Positions 9,506 to 21,441 of a DNA stretch of 64,000 nucleotides are shown here, piece after piece (the first letter of the stretch is position 1; each line of letters starts with the position of its first letter). The stretch comes from Petrolisthes cinctipes (Eukaryota; Arthropoda; Malacostraca; Decapoda; Porcellanidae). The notes below the pieces were generated by a model, which was given only the letters and a program-made list of their open reading frames with translations, made no database searches and was not told the DNA's origin. The stretch lies in the NCBI GenBank assembly GCA_033782935.1, contig JAWQEG010002488.1, positions 494,041-558,040 of the forward strand. Direction: 5' to 3'. A program made the position numbers and the translations under genes.

Positions 9506-9681
9506 CAAACAACAGAACCTACTTTTAAAGTATGGTACTGTTCGCATCAAGACTATAGAAATTTCCACAGATCATAAGCCGTAGTCGAGGCATAATTATT
9601 TACCCCAATGCTGTTTTCTGGAGCATAGCACTCTCTGATATTCACATAATACTGTAATTACTACGCAACATTATACTTGTA

Positions 9682-9848
9682 CATTCGCAATCCAAAATTT
9701 GTATCCAGGTCTTGTTGAAGTTTCGAATCATTTGACATACTAGTGAACTAATTACAACGCTTATCCTGTTTTATATTTGCTTGAGCTCGCTTAATACTTG
9801 ATCAGGCTTTTCGAAGCAAGACTTGATACATATCTAGGATTGCGAGTG
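9682..9848 (-). mobile_element. MITE M2, full copy
   Basis: 167 bp with TA at 9680-9681 and 9849-9850, reversed relative to the 7869 copy. It lies just outside the 3' end of LINE copy A. Confidence 0.85.
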
Positions 9849-10084
9849 TACATATTATCATAAACATTCACTGTTTTTTTTTTTTTTTTTTTTTTTTTTA
9901 ATTAATTGCGCCGTAGCGTCAATCAACAGGCAGGCAACAATACATACGGGTAGGCGGGACCCATGAGAATACAATGACTACAACCACACATACACACGCA
10001 CACACACACATACACCACACAAACACATCACGAAAACATAACAGAATGGAGCACAAGCATACAGACAAATATTTACATTATGAA

Positions 10085-13000
10085 CTACTTAAATCCACCA
10101 AAACGAGGATGGCGTACCAGAAGTTCCTCCAGAACCTGATGGTTCAGCAGGTGTCGACAAACCACATCAAGTGGCAGGACCTGGGGCAGCAAGTGTCGGA
10201 CAGTGGGGCAGGCCAGGCAATAGTGCTCTACAGTGTTAGCACGAGGCGCTCGACACAAGCGACACTCAGTGAAGGGAGGCTCACCCTGCATCCCAGCAAC
10301 CTGCCACGGTGGCCGGTAGCCAAGCCTCAAACGACCAGAGACTACATTGTGCCTACGAACCATGAGGCCTCGACGACGGTAGGAATATTTGTGATGGCAG
10401 GCAGACTCATAATGTGTGATGGAGATGCTGAAGGGCCTCTCTGCATCCCTGCGTCGCCGTACAGGGAGGAGAGCGGCGGAGCGAACTCTAGAAAGGTAAC
10501 ATGTCAGGGAGAGAGGACGTCCAACACCACGAGGAGGCAGATGGCAGGCTTCCTTTGCGAGTCTGTCAACTGTACCATTGTGACGTAAACCTACATGGGA
10601 TGGCACCCATAAACATTTGACAGTCAAGTTACGATGACGCAATAAGGACAAAAACGATAAAATCTGCTGAACAACAGTAGAGTGTGTGGGCTGAACACTA
10701 GAGAGAGAATGAAGGGCAGGTCTGGAGTCTCAAAAAATGGCAGCATTCACTCCACGTTGACAAACAAGACTAACAGCATCCAGAATGGCATACAGTTCAC
10801 ACAATGTTGAGCTAGAGTGGTTACAGAGACGACGGCCAACCCAGCCCCCTGGAGGTGACTCCATGTCAGGTGAGAACACGGCACAACCTGCTGCACCATC
10901 CACTTGCAATGAGCCATCAGTGTAGAGGCAGTATGGATCTGTGATGGAGGACGTCACTTTTTCTATGTGTTCCAGAGCCAACTGCTGCTGTAGAGAAGGC
11001 AGTTCCGACTTCGAAGTAGGTGTGAAGCTCACATCAGGTGTTGCTAGCATCCACGATGGGGGTCCTAGGGGGACGTCGGCCACCATTATATCTATATTAA
11101 GACTACGGAGCATAGAGGAAACAGACCTTATAAGAGTACGTACAGCAGGCAGTATGGGAGGGACCGGGTAGTTTGGTCTAAGAGAAGTCCTAAGACGCAA
11201 CTCACGCTGCATGTTCACTATCCTGGTCGACATTGGACAACCGAGAATTATTCTCATTGCTCTATTCTGAAATTTTTCTAAAGTTTCAAGAGTAGCCCTG
11301 GGAAGTTGAATCAGAGCAGGGGAAAGGTAATCAACAACTGAACGAATAAAAGCAATATAGATAGTTCTGGCTACTGGGATGGAGATGCCCGAGGAGTTGT
11401 TAGTGAGCCATTGAAGTGGTGTAAGTCGGCGCTAGAAACGACCCAATAAGTCCTGGACAATGGGATGGTCTTGAGGTCTGGCAGGGACAATTGGCCAAAT
11501 ATTGACTGGTGCGCCCAGGTAGCGATACTGGGAACACATGGGAATGACAGTCCCTCCAATGGTGAACACTGGCCGAGCTTGAGGAAGGCGGCAGGTGAAT
11601 ATTCTGGTCTTATCTGGGGAGACAATAATACCACAGTGAGAGGAGGCCACAGAGAAGGAGTCAAGAAACTGCTGGAAATCCCTTGGTGAGGTAGAATGAA
11701 CACAGATATCATCAGCATAGCACGTAATTGTAGTTCCAGGTATATAAGGGAGAGAAGTGAGCAGCCGATGCATCAGAATATTAAATAACAATGGGCTGAG
11801 AACACCCCCTTGAGGCGTACCAAGATGAAAACTGAGCAAAGGACTGAGCGCACCACTGAAAAACACACGGGAGGTCCTGTTACTCAGGTAGCCCCGAATC
11901 CATCGTAATAGATTACCCTTTATCCCAAAGTCAACCAGTTGATCCAAAATGACGTCGCTATTAGCAACATCGAAGGCACTTCGAAGGTCAATGAAGGCCA
12001 CCACACTGTCCCTGTTTAGGCGAGTGTACAGGTCGACTAGGCAGTGGTGTGTGCTCCGTTGGGGAAGGAAACCAAACAGCCATGGAGAAAGGTGATCTTG
12101 CAGTCTGTACATGAGACGATTGAGTAAGATTCTCTCCATAACTTTACAAAAACAGGAAGTCAGGGAAATAGGCCTGAACTTCGCAGTGCAGGGATTAGGG
12201 ATGGGTATTATTGTGCTGCTGGTCCAGGCTCGGGTACACAACTATCACGAAGATTGTACAGTAGAAGTAGAGGGTTCCCAGGAACTTGTTGAAGTAGGCG
12301 CAGCACAGCATAAGTAATACCATCATCACCAGGGGAAGAAGCTCTAACCCGAGAGAGAGTACGTCGCAACTCCTCCTCAGTTATCTCCTCTGCATCATCG
12401 TCATCATCTTGCAACAGAGCAGACATTAGACGTAGCCGATGGACAGCAGCACAGGAAGTGAGTGCATCTTGTATGTGGATGGGTAGACTGGCTGAGGTAG
12501 ATTGTTCTGACCAGGCATCGACAAGTTGTTTGGCATAGTCGGCGGGAGTGTGATGACGAGCAGTGGCCGGTGTCTTTTTAACAACCCGACGGATGAGGTG
12601 CCACATAGAAGCCACACTTGTTTGCTGGTTGATGCTGTCCGTGAACCGCTGCCAAGACTCAGTGTGAGCACACTCCTGCAGGGCAACTAAAGCGTCCCTA
12701 GACATCTGGTAACGATGAAGCAGGTCAGGAATTGGGTTGGCTTGAAACAATAGGCCATCACGTTCAGCCTCCTCCTTTGCCTCTTGTATACGTGCATCCA
12801 GCGTCCAGGAGTGGGCAGTATGGCGATGCTGGAGGTGTGGCCTGGAGACGTATAGCCTATAAAAGTCATGAGTAGCAGATACAAGATCAGAGTACAACTG
12901 TTCAGCTGATGATATGTTAAATGTAGGGAATACATGGGCCATGAATAAGATGTAAGTCGGGCAATATTTAGGGGGCACAGCAATACGCAAACGAGTGGCT

Positions 13001-13779
13001 GAAGCACTTGACCCAGCAGTTAGAGAATAATGAAACCGAAGAGCGATGTGATAAGAGAATAAGTCTGGCACGGAGGAGCACAGGACCTGAGATGCTATCA
13101 GGCCAGACGAGAGGATGTAATCCAGAGTACCTCCCCGGCAATGAGTGGCACCGCCAGTGTCCCATAGTGTCAGATGATGCTTGCGGATGTATGAAAGGAG
13201 ACGAACACCATTACGATTAATAGAGCCAGAACCATCACCCAAATCAGAATGTCGAGCATTAAAATCTCCCATATAAACCATACCACGCACTGTTGGAGAA
13301 GGAAGAGCCTCAAGAGTGAGTCTAGCTGGGGCAGAATAGACATTACATAGTTGTAATACTCCATTCCCAGGTAGAACCTCAAATAGCTGAAAGGTCATGT
13401 CAGGATCAGTGGAGGTACGGAGAAGGCGATGTGGCAAGGAGCTATGTACGTAAGTCAGGAGACCATTCCTTACCAGATGAACATATGGCACATAACCTGA
13501 GAGAGGAGGAGCTTGCCCAGCAGAGTGCGGCCGTCCTGGAAATGCTTCCTGGAGAGAAATAACACTGGGATGATGACGAAAAGCATAGGCCTTGAGTTGA
13601 GTGAGCTTAGCATAACTGGTGATACCACATACATTCCAGGAGATGACATCCAGCCGGCAATCACTAGCGAACTCTGTATTTGGAGGTAGAAGTCCGGTGA
13701 GTGGGGGCAGATGAGCGACCTGGAGAAGATGGACTAGGAGAAGGGACTGACTCGAAAAGCTTTTCAAGGCGAGATGCAA
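10085..13779 (-). pseudogene. LINE-I copy A ORF2 (EN-RT-RNase H), broken
   Basis: The endonuclease part (DVISWNVCGITSYAKL; later GDFNARHSD) and linker are open at 13779-12208. A frameshift leads to the RT block 12241-11432 with CYADDICV at about 11707-11725. The deletion near 11180 separates this from the RNase H start (YTDGSLQVDGAAG, 11257-10730). The remaining RNase H (WVPSHVGLRHNGTVD) and a Cys/His tail (CRLCRAPRAN) lie in 10651-10085. At least three lesions make it non-functional. Confidence 0.88.
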
Positions 13780-15131
13780 CAGTATCCATCTTTTCGGTAA
13801 GGGTAGTGACAGTTGAGATGATGGCCTGCTGAGCCTCGACTAAGGTGGAGAGTTTGGAGTCATTGGCAGCCTGCGCGGCAACTAGCCCATCAATCCTGGC
13901 TTCAAGGGCAGAAAAGCGGTTTTCAAGAGCCGTACATCGTGCCATGAGGGTAGCCACAGACTTGCGGAGTGCCATGTCTGGAGGTGAGTCAGGGCTGGTA
14001 GGAGGAGCAGACTGGGGGAGGTGGTGGTGGTGGCGGTGGCGGAGGCGGAGCAATTGTAGTGACATGAATTTGGACCTGACGTCGAGTACATCCATGCCAC
14101 ACGTTAACCCCTGGCTGAAGGCATCGTGGACACTTCCTTCGAGACGTATCTTCAGGAGGTGAAGGCTGAGAGGTGGAGGCAGCAGGACGTGATGATTCAC
14201 CCCTGACAGGACACGTCTTGGAATCATGGTCGGCCGCATACCATGCACACTTCGGCCTGGCAGAACAGTACCGGGAGATATGCCCAACTCTCCAGCACCT
14301 GTAGCACCAAGGCTGGTCATTATGAAGTTTCCTCACCTCACACGGTGGAAGACAAGGGAGGAAATCAAAGGAAATCTCATTTGGAGGTGGATCGGGTTGA
14401 CTCCAGACAACAACAATACGGCTAATGGGGGAACCATCTTGGATAAAACGACGGGCAAAGTACACACCAGGGTATCCTTTGGCAAGTTTTGGGTCAACAT
14501 CAATAGGGAAACGGGTGAGGATGTAACTAGGGAACTTACGAGGCCTCTCAGGTGAGTCTTCAAGAATGAGAGGCAGAGATAAAAATTCACCAGCCTTCAC
14601 TCTATCAATGATGTCCTGACGCTTCCTAGAGATGTAGACAAACCGGGAGGTGACAGCAGCCATCTTGACTTCAGCCAGTTCACGCTGCAACTGGAAGGCC
14701 CTGTTGACATCAGACAACCAACGCAGCTTTGTGTCCGTAGATGGGTTTCCAGAGAAGGAGAGTTTGACATAGGCATCTCTCGGGGCAAAAGCAGGAAGGT
14801 TGGACAAGGGCAAGGAGTTGGTATACAAAGAAGAAACACCATGGTGAGGCAGAGAAGGTACGTCGTGCACAGCTGAAGCACCCTTGGCAGTCTTGGCAGC
14901 TGGAGGCAAACAGTCCACACCATGGGAATCCTGCGAGGAGTCGGACGAGGCATCAACAGGTCGCTTGGTAGAGGTTGAGGAGGTGGACGGCTGCAACCTG
15001 AGCTGCGGAGTGACCGAGGAGAGGGGGGGAGGGTTGCGAGAAGGCAGCTCAGGCCAGTGATCCTCAATTGGAGACTCGTCTTCCTCCGACATTGCCAAGT
15101 CGGCCTCCAAGCAGGAATCCGCACTCTCCAT
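13664..15131 (-). pseudogene. LINE-I copy A ORF1 (gag-like), frameshifted
   Basis: Translation most plausibly starts at the ATG at 15131 (MESADSCLEAD); an upstream TTG is not a likely eukaryotic start. The frame encodes an RNA-binding region and zinc knuckles. The first knuckle is intact (CYRCWRVGHISRYC). In the second, CAWYAADHDSKTC, the second cysteine is replaced by tyrosine. The frame breaks in the polyproline tract near 14010-14050, and the C-terminal coiled-coil-like part continues in another frame to the stop at 13664. Confidence 0.85.
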
Positions 15132-15434
15132 CAGGCCAGGCAAGGCCTAGATGGAAAGCAAACAACAACACAAACAACTAAACACTCAATCAGCCAGGGA
15201 CACACACACACACACCCACACACACACAGACAATCACAACAAAACTATACACAGAACCACAAAAGACAAACAACACCAGCAACACCACAGAAACAACAAC
15301 ACACAAACAAGAACTCACAAACAACACAAAAAACACAAACAAGAGCTCCAAAACAACACAAACAACAACACAAACGAAAATGGAGGCAGAGCGCCACGAG
15401 TACGTCCACACTCCACCTGTTCTGGAGCGAGACT

Positions 15435-15619
15435 GAAGCAAGCCTGGATACATATTTTGGATTGCGAGTGTACCGTTGAAGTTTGTTATCATCTGACATA
15501 GCAGTGAGCCAATTACAACGCTTATCTTGTCGCTTCCATACTTGCTGGAGTTAATTTTATACTCCATCATCAGGTTATTTGAAGCAGACCAGCAGGATAC
15601 TTGTTATGTCTCGTGACTG
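15435..15619 (-). mobile_element. M2 fragment and a diverged M2 relative
   Basis: 15435-15470 is the last 36 bp of a minus-oriented M2, cut where LINE copy A begins. After TA at 15471-15472, 15473-15619 is a diverged M2-like sequence: it shares GAAGTTTG, TTACAACGCTTATC and TTCATACTTGCT-like blocks but has no clean ends. Confidence 0.55.
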
Positions 15620-15621
15620 TA

Positions 15622-15785
15622 CACACAAAAATTGTATCCAGGCTTGCTTCGAATAGCCTGATCGAGTATTAATTAAGCAAGCTCAGGCAAATATGAAACA
15701 GGATAAGTGTTGTAATTGGTTCACTAGTATGTCAAATGATTCGAAACTTCAACAAGACCTGGATATAAATTTTGGATTGCGAGTG
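15622..15785 (+). mobile_element. MITE M2, left end degenerate
   Basis: Right end GGATTGCGAGTG with TA at 15786-15787. The left end reads CACACAAAAATTG instead of the family end, so this is an older or gene-converted copy. Confidence 0.7.
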
Positions 15786-15800
15786 TACACATATAACTCT

Positions 15801-16070
15801 ATAAAAGGCCTCGATAGATTATCATTCATGCCTGCGCAAACTAGATGACTGTGCAATCATTTAAATTTGCCACACACCAGCAAGAAGACAGAGCAGTCAC
15901 CACACATTATCATGCATCACTGTACAAGCGTGTGAATGACCAAAAGCTTGTTGGATATGGTTCAGTCATTTGCGCAAACCATCAATCACACCCACACACA
16001 CACACCACGGTTATGCCTGCACAACCGTCCAGTTTGTGCAGGCATGATTGATAGTCTATGGAGGCCTTAA
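15801..16070. mobile_element. M11 long-inverted-repeat MITE
   Basis: The left arm from 15805 (AAGGCCTCGATAGATTATCA, then TCATGCCTGCGCAAACT) pairs with the right arm to 16070 (AGTTTGTGCAGGCATGATTG, then GAGGCCTT). The arms are about 60 bp with a roughly 150-bp loop. There is no coding frame, and the TATAAAAGG at the left edge belongs to the element end. Confidence 0.7.
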
Positions 16071-16149
16071 AGACAGTCAGATAAATACCTTAATGGATGA
16101 CTTGTTGCAGATTCACGGGTCGTCAAAGCGATACACTGTTTCTCGAAAT

Positions 16150-16735
16150 TTAGACATTTGAAGCGATTCTACTCATAGGCAGACAGACAGGTAGCAGCAG
16201 AAGGAAGGCAGACAGACAGACAAACAATGCAGGGGAAAATATTGACAAATCGTGGCAGAAGGCAGGCAAAAAGAGACAGAAAGCATGCAAGGAGTGGCAG
16301 AAGGCAGGTAGACAAAGGCAAAAAACAGGCAAACAGTGGCAGAAGACAGATAAACAGAAGCAGAAGGCAGACAAACAGGGAAGAAAATATACAGAGGCAG
16401 AAGGCAGACAAACAGGAAAAAATTGACAAATAATGGCAGAACGCAGACGAACACAGGTAGAAGGAAGGCAGACAGTGGCAGAAGGCAGGAATTAAACAAT
16501 CAGACAGACAGATAGACAGACCGTGGCAAGATGCAGATAGACAGATAGGTAGTCAGTCAGGAGTTAGACAGACAGACCGTGGCAAAAGGCTGATAGACAG
16601 ACAGACAGACAGGGAGTCAGACAGTCAGTGACGGTGGTAGGAAACAAAAAGGCAGTGACAGAGAAGCAGTCAACAGCAGGAAGCAGACAGAGCGACAGGG
16701 AAGAACCCCGCTCGCTATGTTTGTTTATCAATCGA
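16150..16735. repeat. Degenerate GGCAGAAGGCAGACAAACAG minisatellite
   Basis: About 585 bp of irregular 20-30 bp units based on GGCAGAAGGCAGACAAACAG. Long frames on both strands (for example CLSAFCL repeats) are artefacts of low complexity. Confidence 0.8.
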
Positions 16736-16849
16736 TCACTCTGTTTACGATTAATTTGCTGACCACTTATCTTCTGCCCAACCAATATATATATACTCAC
16801 GATCCAGTACAATCGACCCACAGACATTATGCTTCTTCAAACATCTCAA

Positions 16850-16937
16850 GAGTTTAGACTTGCTCGTATGTTTGCGAGCGTCTAAACTCACTTTCTTAAA
16901 ATCTCAAAGAGTTTAGACTTGCTCGTATGTTTGCAGT
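16850..16937. repeat. Hairpin GAGTTTAGAC...GTCTAAACTC and partial duplicate
   Basis: 16850-16889 can fold into a near-perfect stem (GAGTTTAGAC with GTCTAAACTC, plus GCTCG with CGAGC) with a short loop. The left arm and loop are repeated at 16909-16936 without the right arm. Could be the remnant of a small inverted-repeat element. Confidence 0.6.
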
Positions 16938-17009
16938 ACTGATCTGGTCACCAAAGTGTTTCAGGCTCATTTGGAAACAGTTGATGATTTTCCTCCTCTT
17001 GAAGTTGTA

Positions 17010-17176
17010 CATTCGCAATCCAAAATATGTATCCAGGCTTGCTTCGAATAGTTTGATCGAGTATTAAGCGAGCTCAAGCAAATGTAAAACAGGATAACCA
17101 TTGTAATTGGTTCACTAGCATGTCAAATGATTCGAAACTTCAACAAGACCTGAATACAAATTTTGGATTGCGAGTG
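17010..17176 (+). mobile_element. MITE M2, full copy
   Basis: 167 bp, with TA at 17008-17009 and 17177-17178. Confidence 0.85.
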
Positions 17177-17360
17177 TACAGTAAGAGTCTATATTACGAT
17201 TTCAATTGAGGTCGTGTTGGGTTCTAGTCCTTAGTAACCATGAATGAAAGCTGAGCAACCTAATTATAGCTTTAGACTTTAGAGTGACCATTTCTTTAGT
17301 AAGTATGGGCCCAGTATAGTTGTTGCTTTCACTAGTAACGAGTACCACTGTGTTTATTTA

Positions 17361-17616
17361 AAAAAGAAGATTTAGGGCTTGAGGCCTATCGACTCATGGT
17401 GTTGGTCATTAAGGCAGTCAGTCTTGTTACATCAACACATCTTCCCCCAGGCTACAAGGTTGCTATCCTTGTTTTTACAGCCGGGTACCTACTTACTGCT
17501 AGGTGAACAGGGACATAGGGGGCTGGGAAAATTGTCCAACAATTCTACTGACCCGGGAATCGAACCCGAGACCTCTCACGTGCTGGGTGAGTGTGCTAAC
17601 CACCATCATCACCCCC
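17361..17616 (-). mobile_element. SINE S2 (tRNA-related) with 12-bp target duplication
   Basis: On the - strand it starts with GGGGGTGATGATGGTGGTTA (A-box-like), has GGTTCGATTCC (B box), a roughly 150-bp body, and an AAATCTTCTTTTTT tail. It is flanked by a perfect 12-bp duplication, TGTGTTTATTTA, at 17349-17360 and 17617-17628, which proves insertion by target-primed reverse transcription. Confidence 0.9.
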
Positions 17617-17743
17617 TGTGTTTATTTACTCGTATGAATAGTAAATGAATTAACACAACTCAGTCCTGCTCTAGTATTCACCATAATGACGCTATGCAAA
17701 CAAACAAAAGAGTTTCACAGATGCTCTGAAGTGAGTGTATCCA

Positions 17744-18025
17744 GGTGTGTGTGTGTGTGGAGAAGTGTAGAAAAGTGTGCGTGTGTGTGTGTCTGGGTGT
17801 GTGTGTGTGTGTGGAGAAGTGTACGTACGTGTGTGTGTCCCTGTGTGTGTGTGGAGAAGGGAACGTGTGTGTGTGTGGAAAAGGGTACGTGTGTGTGTGT
17901 GTCCGAGTGTGTGTGTGTGGAAAAGGGTACGTGTGTGTGTCCCTGTGTGTGTGTGGAAAAGGGTACGTGTGTGTGTCCGAGTGTGTGTGTGAGTGTGTGT
18001 GTGGAAAAGGGTACGTATGTGTTGT
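17744..18025 (+). repeat. GT-rich minisatellite
   Basis: Units of about 30-50 bp of the form (GT)n-GGAAAAGGGTACGT. The VCVCV and HTHTH frames on either strand are artefacts. Confidence 0.8.
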
Positions 18026-18332
18026 ATCGTGTCTGTCAAAGAGGGCCAGTGACATCAACACCTACACATCAATCAATAAACAGAAACAAAACCATCTTGT
18101 TAGTGCTGAGTGGTTTTGAATATTGAATATCCCATTCCTTATCCCTCCCTACAAAGAAATACAAAGGATATCAAACAGCATAAGGTCTGTTGGTCCTTAC
18201 GAGACTGTTTGGGTCTAAGCTACAAAATACTAGAAGAGAAAAATGACAGAATAGTGAATGCCTTCTATAATTCCCACAACAACCCTTCCTACTACCCACT
18301 CTTAATCCCTAGTTATTATTATTATCATTACG

Positions 18333-18505
18333 GGGGTAATTCGCTTTTGTTACATTGAAGTGCCTTGATTCATTCAAAGTATGCTAGGGAACAGGACCAA
18401 GGAGAAGAGCAAAAATAATGATTCTGTTCTGTTGCTTGGAATAGTTTGGAGGATTCAGTTGCTCCAGAATTACCAACACAAAATTTCCCTCTTAAAACTA
18501 CCAAA
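18333..18505. mobile_element. M10 element
   Basis: Arms GATTCATTCAAAGTATGC and TTGGAGGATTCAGTTGCTCC with an AAAAATAATG centre. Confidence 0.6.
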
Positions 18506-18746
18506 GCCTTCCCCCAGGGTGCAGTTAAAGACACTGCATCCACACATAGAAGAGGGACTGTGTGTGTGTGTGTATGTGTGTGTGTGTGAGGAACTACGAA
18601 TGTGTTAGTTTAGTTTAGTTAGGTTAGTTTGTAATACCTAAAGGCACTGGAGGGAAGAAAAAGCAACGAATTTAAGAAAACTGGCTACAAGGAATCCAAG
18701 AAGGAACTACTGCAATTAATAGCCATTGATTGTCACGATATTTAAG

Positions 18747-18905
18747 GGGGTAACTCACTTTTGTTACATTGGAGTGCCATGATTCCTCCAAAGTATACCA
18801 GGAAACAGGACAATATGAACAAAAATAATGGTGTTCTGTTGCTTGGAATTGTTTGCAGGAATCAGTTGCTCCAGATTTACCAACACTGCACTTCCCTCTT
18901 AAATG
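18747..18905. mobile_element. M10 element, well-preserved copy
   Basis: Starts GGGGGTAACTCACTTTTGTT and ends CCAACACTGCACTTCCC. The same order of blocks is seen at 18333, about 240 bp away. Two neighbouring copies in the same orientation could be a local duplication. Confidence 0.65.
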
Positions 18906-19063
18906 CAGACATGACTGCAGACTGGACAATCTCATTCGATAATTTATTCCATATTTTGACAAACGAAGTAATAAAACACCGTGAAAACTGCTGCGTCGTA
19001 CTACCATTAACAGGATTCATAGCAAGATAATTAAGACTAAGAGTAAATCGAGTAAGATTTTAA

Positions 19064-19395
19064 GGGGAGGTGGCCGAGTGGTTAGTGTTCTGGACTCGTA
19101 ACCTGGAGGTCGGGAGATCGATCCTCTCAGGTGAGGGCCTGAGAATATTTACACTTCCGATTTGAGTTTGAGGCACTAACTATAAGGCCACCGAACGTCG
19201 TAAAACACCCTCGCTGGTACCATAACAGCTGCAGTATTTGGGAATTACCCTCACTTCCCTCCTTCTGTGGCTGGGTACCAGTTCGAAAGTCGTGACGTGT
19301 GTGTGTGTGAGTAGCAGTTGACCTGGGCCACGGTAACGGTCTTGATGAAGCCTATGTCCAGTGTCGAAAGATATAAAAAAAGAAAAAAAAAAGAA
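19064..19395 (+). mobile_element. SINE S1, plus copy
   Basis: Head GGTGGCCGAGTGGTTAG at about 19069, B-box-like GATCGATCC at about 19117, and an interrupted poly(A) at 19371-19395. It is the most complete S1 copy in the window. Confidence 0.85.
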
Positions 19396-19639
19396 AGGAT
19401 AGAACGGTTCAGGCAAAGCACCATGTAAGCCTTGTAAGGGATGACGATTATTGTTAAAAAATTTATATAAAAATCTATGAGCACCAACTTGTCGCTCGTG
19501 ATACAAGTCTAGAGATACAGTAGATTTTGGGAAATGAACTTAATCATACTTAAAACTCTATCAAAGCCGTGTTTTTGCTGTCCAAACGTCGGCAAAGGGT
19601 GCCAAGCGGGCTGCATATTATCCAAGTCTGGAAGGGTAT

Positions 19640-19712
19640 ATGTCAGTGCTTGATTTGGTTAGGTTAAGGTTAGGTCCAGTTTAGGTTAGGTTAGGTTAGG
19701 TTAGGTTCATAT
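19640..19712 (+). repeat. Interstitial (TTAGG)n
   Basis: Six or more GGTTA units, partly degenerate, between 19658 and 19706. TTAGG is the ancestral arthropod telomere repeat, so this is an interstitial telomere-type tract or a microsatellite of the same sequence. Confidence 0.75.
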
Positions 19713-20107
19713 TATGTAAAATAAGCTGGGAAAGAGAATGAAACTATTTCAAAGATTATCCCATGGTTGGTTTTATCGTTATAACCCAAACGTTATTCTC
19801 CTTCCAACCGCCGCGATTTTGGCCCAGCAGTAAGCGGTAGCCCACCAGACTTGGATAATATGCAAGCGGGCTTGGAGCAAGCACTTTCTGACGACAAAAA
19901 CAGATATGATACGTGGAGCCGAACAAATGGCTTGCCGAAGGTGCAGAACCAAAGTAAACAAAAATAATAGCCGAAAAATTATCATTTGACAGAATCGTCA
20001 TATCAATATTCAGGAAAGCAATACCAAGCCTTAATGTTGGCAGAATTACAGGAAGATGACATGCCACATTGTTTAAGGTTAGTATGAAATCAATTCTCAA
20101 TTATTCA
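19713..20107. other. Unassigned
   Basis: No recognisable gene or repeat. The open frame read leftwards from 20100 has no known motif. Confidence 0.4.
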
Positions 20108-20114
20108 TTAATGG

Positions 20115-20275
20115 GGGAGGTACAGGGTTGGTAAGTCTGGAACAACTGATTCTTCCAAACTATACCAAGCAACAGGCCACCATTATTTTTGTTCATCTGG
20201 CCCTGTTTCCTGGCATAGTATGGAAGAATTAAGTCGCTCTGAAGAACAACAGCTATACTATCCCCTTAAGGAGCC
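20115..20275. mobile_element. M10 element
   Basis: Arms TGATTCTTCCAAACTATACC and GGCATAGTATGGAAGAATTAAG face each other around a TTATTTTTG centre. Confidence 0.6.
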
Positions 20276-20744
20276 AGCAGATTACGCCAAGAGTAGTGCA
20301 ATGAATGAAATATGTGTCCTCATTTACGTTAAAATACATTTGGAATCGTGTTTGTCACCTTTATCCCTGATTCCAAGTTACAATGATAATTACCAAAGTT
20401 ATATGTTACAGTTACCGGTCCATGCCACCGGCCATTGAAAATCAGATGAACATGAATGCACTGGTGCAGTCTACTCTTCTCGCATCATATGAAAGGTAAT
20501 TACAACACAGTATTCATCTTTTCCCTGAGAGGACCATTGCCAAGGTTATTAATGACAGACCTGTTTTAAGGTATTTTTCATTGGTAATTTTATTAATGTT
20601 GTTAATAGGATATTTGTTTACATCCCACATATCAAAGCTACCTATAAGGTAGGCCTACTGTCATTCATTTCTTAATATTCATTTATCTAAATATTGCATC
20701 CAGGCCTAATCATCAGATCCTGACGTACTTAATCTTACTTCTAT

Positions 20745-20924
20745 CATATTTATTATCTTGGTAATAAAAAATAACACATGTCTGATTTTGCAGTTGCCTA
20801 CATCATAATAATAATTGATGGGGTTGAGTTGACATCAGGTGTTGTTGTATGATTATATTTTTATATGATACTAATTTATTTGCACGATGGAGGGAAAGTG
20901 TCTGTGGATATTTGATTGTGGCTG
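20745..20924 (-). mobile_element. MITE M3, 5'-eroded copy
   Basis: M3 is a roughly 213-bp family with ends CAGCCACAATCAAATAACCA / GATATTTGATTGTGGCTG and TA targets. Here the right end is intact (TA at 20925-20926) and the left end is unrecognisable. Confidence 0.7.
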
Positions 20925-21223
20925 TACTTACATGCATTTACTGCGTCTGTGAAAGCCTTGTCGCAGTATACACACACTGATCTGGTCAATAATTGGAATA
21001 CACTTTGGTAAGATTTTAAATAATCACAGAGAAGGCCAACTGATCTCCAAATAAAATCATCACAATTAGGTACAGTCACCGACAATAGCCACACCCCTCT
21101 CCTTGACCCATACGAAACCCGCAGCCTCTGCTTCAGTGTGGGGGATGGAGAGTTGGTTTAAATTTTTTTTTATGAAAATGATCATAGTATGGAAACAAAA
21201 GCTTGTGCTTTTGGTTCAGTGTA

Positions 21224-21439
21224 CAGTTGGATACCGGAATTCGTGGTACAGCTGAGGTGGTAAATGTTTAGCTCCTCCCAGTATGAAATTCCTTAACGAC
21301 CAAAAAGATTTACCACCAGGGGCAGAAACTATGATGTGGGATATCGACGATAAGTAAATACCGGACAAAAGTCACTGGTTATAAGATAGAGACAAGGATC
21401 TTCCACCTGGGCTGTACCACGAATTCCTGTGTCTAACTG
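21224..21439 (+). mobile_element. MITE M5, diverged copy
   Basis: TA at 21222-21223 and 21440-21441. Ends CAGTTGGATACCGGAATTCG / CGAATTCCTGTGTCTAACTG. The family has an unusual second, inner inverted pair (GGTACAGC / GCTGTACC). Confidence 0.75.
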
Positions 21440-21441
21440 TA

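Larger units (their letters stand above)
9874..15434 (-). mobile_element. LINE-I copy A, full length but inactivated
   Basis: The element runs from its 5' end at about 15434 (AGTCTCGCTCC) to a poly(A) tail seen as T's at 9874-9899. It carries an AC/GT-rich 5' UTR, gag, pol and a 3' UTR ending near GGCGCAATTAATTAA. Gene order (CCHC gag, APE endonuclease, RT, RNase H) fits the I superfamily of LINEs (I/Nimb-like). Clade assignment needs a tree. Compared with copy C it has lost about 100 bp in the RT/RNase H linker and carries frameshifts in both ORFs. No target-site duplication is visible; the right flank is a fragment of an M2 element. Confidence 0.9.

Noticed and set aside
15796..15806. TATAAAAGG as a TATA box
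   Set aside because: It coincides with the end of the M11 inverted repeat and has no initiator at the right distance.
16147..16830. CLSAFCL/SVFCL-type membrane-like frames
   Set aside because: Translation of a GACAG/GGCAGAAGG minisatellite.
19064..19140. Possible tRNA gene (A and B boxes at S1 and S2 heads)
   Set aside because: No closed acceptor or anticodon stems, and several copies with poly(A) or CTT tails and target duplication show they are SINEs.
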